DNA from: Chitinophagaceae bacterium
GTDB taxonomy: Bacteria > Bacteroidota > Bacteroidia > Chitinophagales > Chitinophagaceae
Reading direction: 5' to 3'
Assembly (NCBI GenBank): GCA_003489485.1
Contig: DNMB01000091.1
Coordinates: 1-8,017, forward strand
Length of the DNA stretch: 8,017 nucleotides
Shown here: positions 5,836 to 8,017 of the stretch, one piece after another
How positions within the stretch are numbered: the stretch's first letter is position 1
Layout of the letters: each line of letters begins with the position of its first letter
Made by a program: the position numbers and the translations under genes
Notes under the pieces: generated by a model
The model's input: the letters and a program-made list of their open reading frames with translations, nothing else
The model's database searches: none
What the model was told of the DNA's origin: nothing

Positions 5836-6937
5836 AATCGTTCACCACATTGTAGAGGGTATCTCTTTCGATCGGATCTCTTTTGGCTTGTCTGATCAGA
5901 TGCACCAATTGCTCGGTGGTCAGGGTGGGGTGTTGTTCTTCTGAGCCCGCCATACTGTATATCTTGGTGCTGTCATCGATGGTGCCATCTATATCATCCA
6001 CACCGAACGATAGCGAGAGTTGTGCATTTTGTCTGCCCAGCATGGGCCAGTACGATTTGAGGTGTGGAAAGTTATCCAAATAAATTCTGGCAATGGCATA
6101 AAGTCGCATATCCTCGATCAGCGTGCTTTCGGCCACATGGCTCATGTCATTATCCTTGTTGCGAAACTTCAGCGGTATAAAGGTGTTGAATCCACGGGTC
6201 TGGTCTTGCAGCTCTCTGAGTCGTCGCATATGATCGATGCGGTGTTCGAACGATTCAATGTGACCATACAGCATAGTGGCATTCGAGGGTAACCCCATTT
6301 CATGTGCCGTGCGATGAATGGTCAGCCAGCCATCGGCGTTTACTTTATCGGCGCAGATCTTTTCACGGATCTCGGGTGCAAAGATCTCAGCTCCTCCGCC
6401 CGGGATGGAGTCTAGTCCGGCTGCCATTAGTCTCTTTAAGCCTTCTTGCACGCTTACCTTGGCTTTTCGAAACATATAATCGTACTCTACGGCCGTAAAA
6501 GCCTTGATGTGCAACGAGGGTCGATGTTGTTTGATGGCTTGCAGCAGTTCGCTAAAAAATGCCAGATCCATTTTGGGATGAACGCCACCTACAATGTGCA
6601 CTTCGGTTACGGGTTTGCCATCGTATCGCTTTACCAGGTGTAGCATTTGGTCGATGCTTAACTCCCAGCCCTCTTCGCGATGGGCATACAGTCGACTGTA
6701 TGCGCAAAACTGGCAACTGAACACGCATACGTTGGTCGGTTCAATATGAAAGTTTCGATTAAAAAAGACCTTGTTGCCGTGCCAACGCTCTTTGATCTCA
6801 TTGGCCAGTGTACCGACCAGCCCAAGGCTGGCTTGTTTAAAAAGCGTCAGACACTCGGCATCGGTAATGCGTTCGCCGGCCCTTACTTTTTCGACGATTG
6901 AAGCGAGCGAAGCGGGTAGATTTTTTAATTCGGTCAT
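5804..6937 (-). CDS. mqnE: Aminofutalosine synthase, radical SAM
   Basis: A 377-residue radical SAM enzyme (EC 2.5.1.120) of the futalosine menaquinone pathway. It joins the adenosyl group of SAM to 3-[(1-carboxyvinyl)oxy]benzoate to give 6-amino-6-deoxyfutalosine. The cluster motif is CX3CX2C at Cys71, Cys75 and Cys78 ([14 protein letters not shown]). Other conserved blocks are HIVGGVHP (114-121), PGGGAEIF (179-186), [10 protein letters not shown] (219-228), FIPLKFRN (253-260) and [11 protein letters not shown] (296-306). These fit MqnE rather than its relative MqnC. ATG 6937 is chosen over an in-frame TTG at 7036; the extra 33 residues do not look like the family, and the start lies 21 nt after an exact TAnnTTTG. 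No other mqn gene is in the window, so the pathway is scattered. The C-terminal tail (STLADSAVH) is encoded opposite the last codons of sdaA. Confidence 0.94.
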   Translation of the reverse strand: MTELKNLPASLASIVEKVRAGERITDAECLTLFKQASLGLVGTLANEIKERWHGNKVFFNRNFHIEPTNVCVFSCQFCAYSRLYAHREEGWELSIDQMLHLVKRYDGKPVTEVHIVGGVHPKMDLAFFSELLQAIKQHRPSLHIKAFTAVEYDYMFRKAKVSVQEGLKRLMAAGLDSIPGGGAEIFAPEIREKICADKVNADGWLTIHRTAHEMGLPSNATMLYGHIESFEHRIDHMRRLRELQDQTRGFNTFIPLKFRNKDNDMSHVAESTLIEDMRLYAIARIYLDNFPHLKSYWPMLGRQNAQLSLSFGVDDIDGTIDDSTKIYSMAGSEEQHPTLTTEQLVHLIRQAKRDPIERDTLYNVVNDFSTLADSAVH

Positions 6938-6958
6938 GATGTTACGATAGCGACGCGG

Positions 6959-6966
6959 CAAAGGTA
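6959..6966 (-). promoter_or_regulatory. -7 promoter element of mqnE
   Basis: Read on the minus strand, TACCTTTG (6966-6959) matches TAnnTTTG exactly and ends 21 nt before ATG 6937, predicting a leader of about 12-17 nt. No clear TTG stands at the -33 position, so the call rests on the -7 box and placement. Confidence 0.45.
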
Positions 6967-6986
6967 AGTCGAATTCTGCAGGGGCG

Positions 6987-7017
6987 TTTGCTTTGTTCGT
7001 TAATGACTTAAAATTTG
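6987..7017 (+). promoter_or_regulatory. Promoter of the nucleoside transporter gene
   Basis: TTTG (6987-6990) and AAAATTTG (7010-7017) are separated by 19 nt. The second differs from TAnnTTTG at its first base. Expected transcription start near 7022-7026 would leave a leader of about 25 nt before ATG 7050. Unlike the other two divergent regions, this -7 box and that of mqnE are 43 nt apart and do not form a dyad. Confidence 0.45.
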
Positions 7018-7049
7018 CTACCTTTCCCTTAACCAAACCACGGCTTGCT

Positions 7050-8017
7050 ATGGAAAGATTTCAGGGAATCATCGGTGTGATAATGATATTGGCGATCGCA
7101 TTTTTATTTTCCAACAATAAGAAACGAATCAACCTAAGGCTGGTGATCAGCGGTATTCTCTTACAAGTAAGTATCGCGCTGTTGATCTTTAAGGTGGGGC
7201 CTGTGCAGTGGTTCTTTCAACAACTTGGAAAGGGGATCGGTAAACTTGAGCAGTTCTCGAAGGCCGGTGTGGATTTTGTGTATGGTGGAATTGCCACCAT
7301 CGGGGCAGACGGCAGTGCGCAAAGCTACCGGGCCCCGGATTCATTCGTATTTGCTTTTAATGTTACGGCCACTATTGTGTTGGTTTGTGCACTGGTGGCG
7401 GTATTCTATCATATTGGTCTTATGCAACGAGTCGTTTCGCTCATCGCGCGTGCCATGAACCGGGTGATGCGCGTAAGTGGAGCGGAGGCGCTCAGTAATG
7501 TTGCCAGTGCCTTTGTAGGACAGGTGGAGGCGCAAGTGATGATCCGGCCCTATCTGCCCACCATGACGAAGAGTGAGTTACTGGCCAGTATGAGCGGTAG
7601 TCTGGCTTGTATTGCAGGTGGTATTTTGATCGTCTATGCTAACATGGGTGCCAAGGCAGGTATGGACCTGGCTCCCACCTTGATCATGGCCAGTTTGATG
7701 GCTGCGCCCGGTGCATTGGTGATCTCCAAGATCGTTTGGCCCGAGACAGAAGAGAGTCAAACGATGGGTAAGGTCAAACTAGAGGTAAAGAGTAATTACG
7801 TAAATGTGATCGACGCTATTTCGCACGGTGCCGGCGATGGGTTTAAGATCGCCATGAACGTGATCGCCATGCTCATCGGTTTTATTGCCGTTATAACGCT
7901 GATCGACTGGACCCTGCTTCAAGTCGGGCATCTTTTTGCTCCAGCATTTGACCTGAGTCTTAATTGGATCTTCGCAAAATTATTTTATCCCTTTGCCTGG
8001 GCCATGGGTATTCCATC
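7050..8017 (+). CDS. Concentrative nucleoside transporter, CNT/NupC family (N-terminal part)
   Basis: The first 322 codons of a gene that continues past the window end. CNT proteins are inner-membrane symporters that import nucleosides with Na+ or H+. The visible part has an N-terminal helix (5-20), a second helix (about 29-50), the amphipathic stretch with FSKAGVDFVYGG (69-80), the helix FVFAFNVTATIVLVCALVAVFYHIG (about 99-123), and then the hairpin motif FVGQVEAQVMIRPYL (155-169). MTKSELLASMSGSLACIAGGILIVYANMG (172-200) and ISHGAGDGFKIAMNVIAMLIGF (257-278) are further CNT signatures. In the well-studied members the hairpin reads GQTEAPL, whose Gln, Thr and Glu contact the nucleobase; here Thr is Val and the following Pro is Gln. 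Substrate range therefore cannot be taken from the known ones. ATG 7050 gives the usual N-terminus; no Shine-Dalgarno sequence is seen. Divergent from mqnE. Confidence 0.92.
   Translation, partial: MERFQGIIGVIMILAIAFLFSNNKKRINLRLVISGILLQVSIALLIFKVGPVQWFFQQLGKGIGKLEQFSKAGVDFVYGGIATIGADGSAQSYRAPDSFVFAFNVTATIVLVCALVAVFYHIGLMQRVVSLIARAMNRVMRVSGAEALSNVASAFVGQVEAQVMIRPYLPTMTKSELLASMSGSLACIAGGILIVYANMGAKAGMDLAPTLIMASLMAAPGALVISKIVWPETEESQTMGKVKLEVKSNYVNVIDAISHGAGDGFKIAMNVIAMLIGFIAVITLIDWTLLQVGHLFAPAFDLSLNWIFAKLFYPFAWAMGIP

Noticed and set aside
6938..7036. Extended N-terminus of MqnE from TTG 7036
   Set aside because: It would cover the -7 element of mqnE and both transporter promoter elements, and the extra residues do not resemble the family.
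7225..7760. Open frames on both strands inside the nucleoside transporter gene
   Set aside because: They lack family features and lie within a continuous, well-matched CNT reading frame.

Overview
The window looks like an ordinary chromosomal segment of a Bacteroidota bacterium, probably close to Chitinophagaceae. Four things point there. The best promoter-like sites match the Bacteroidota -7 consensus TAnnTTTG. None of the protein starts has a convincing Shine-Dalgarno sequence. The gene families (YfhO-type membrane protein, two-TM YWxxxR-type small protein, GQVEA-type CNT transporter, MqnE) read like Bacteroidota versions. Menaquinone synthesis appears to use the futalosine route. No mobile element, phage gene, CRISPR array or clear sign of transfer was seen.

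Layout. (1) Positions 1-399, minus: N-terminal 133 codons of a YfhO-family membrane protein, cut by the window edge. (2) 457-1254, plus: queuosine-precursor transporter of the YhhQ/VUT family, divergent from gene 1. (3) 1258-3391, minus: a tightly packed operon of three genes, transcribed uridine-phosphorylase-like gene, then dapF, then a NUDIX hydrolase, joined by two ATGA overlaps. (4) 3434-3504, plus: tRNA-Cys(GCA), followed by a hairpin terminator. (5) 3590-5835, plus: a compact operon of a small two-TM protein, an FKBP-type prolyl isomerase lipoprotein and L-serine ammonia-lyase sdaA. (6) 5804-6937, minus: mqnE, overlapping the 3' end of sdaA tail to tail by 32 bp. (7) 7050 to the window end, plus: N-terminal 322 codons of a concentrative nucleoside transporter, divergent from mqnE.

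How the genes relate. Several handle nucleosides or nucleoside-like molecules: a nucleoside importer, a uridine-phosphorylase-like enzyme, a deazapurine-base transporter, and MqnE, which makes the nucleoside aminofutalosine. They lie in different transcription units, so any functional link is only inferred. The rest is core metabolism (diaminopimelate for cell wall and lysine, serine catabolism, menaquinone) and envelope proteins.

The most interesting signals are regulatory. Two divergent intergenic regions carry the same small dyad, AAAATA / TATTTT with a 4-5 nt spacer holding TGC, positioned so that each arm forms part of a -7-like element. Two genes on either side of the tRNA have an exact TAnnTTTG exactly 6 nt before ATG, which predicts leaderless mRNAs. 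SdaA ends in a cysteine, matching the self-inhibitory 'tail-in-mouth' cysteine known in this enzyme family. I found no convincing previously undescribed multi-gene system.
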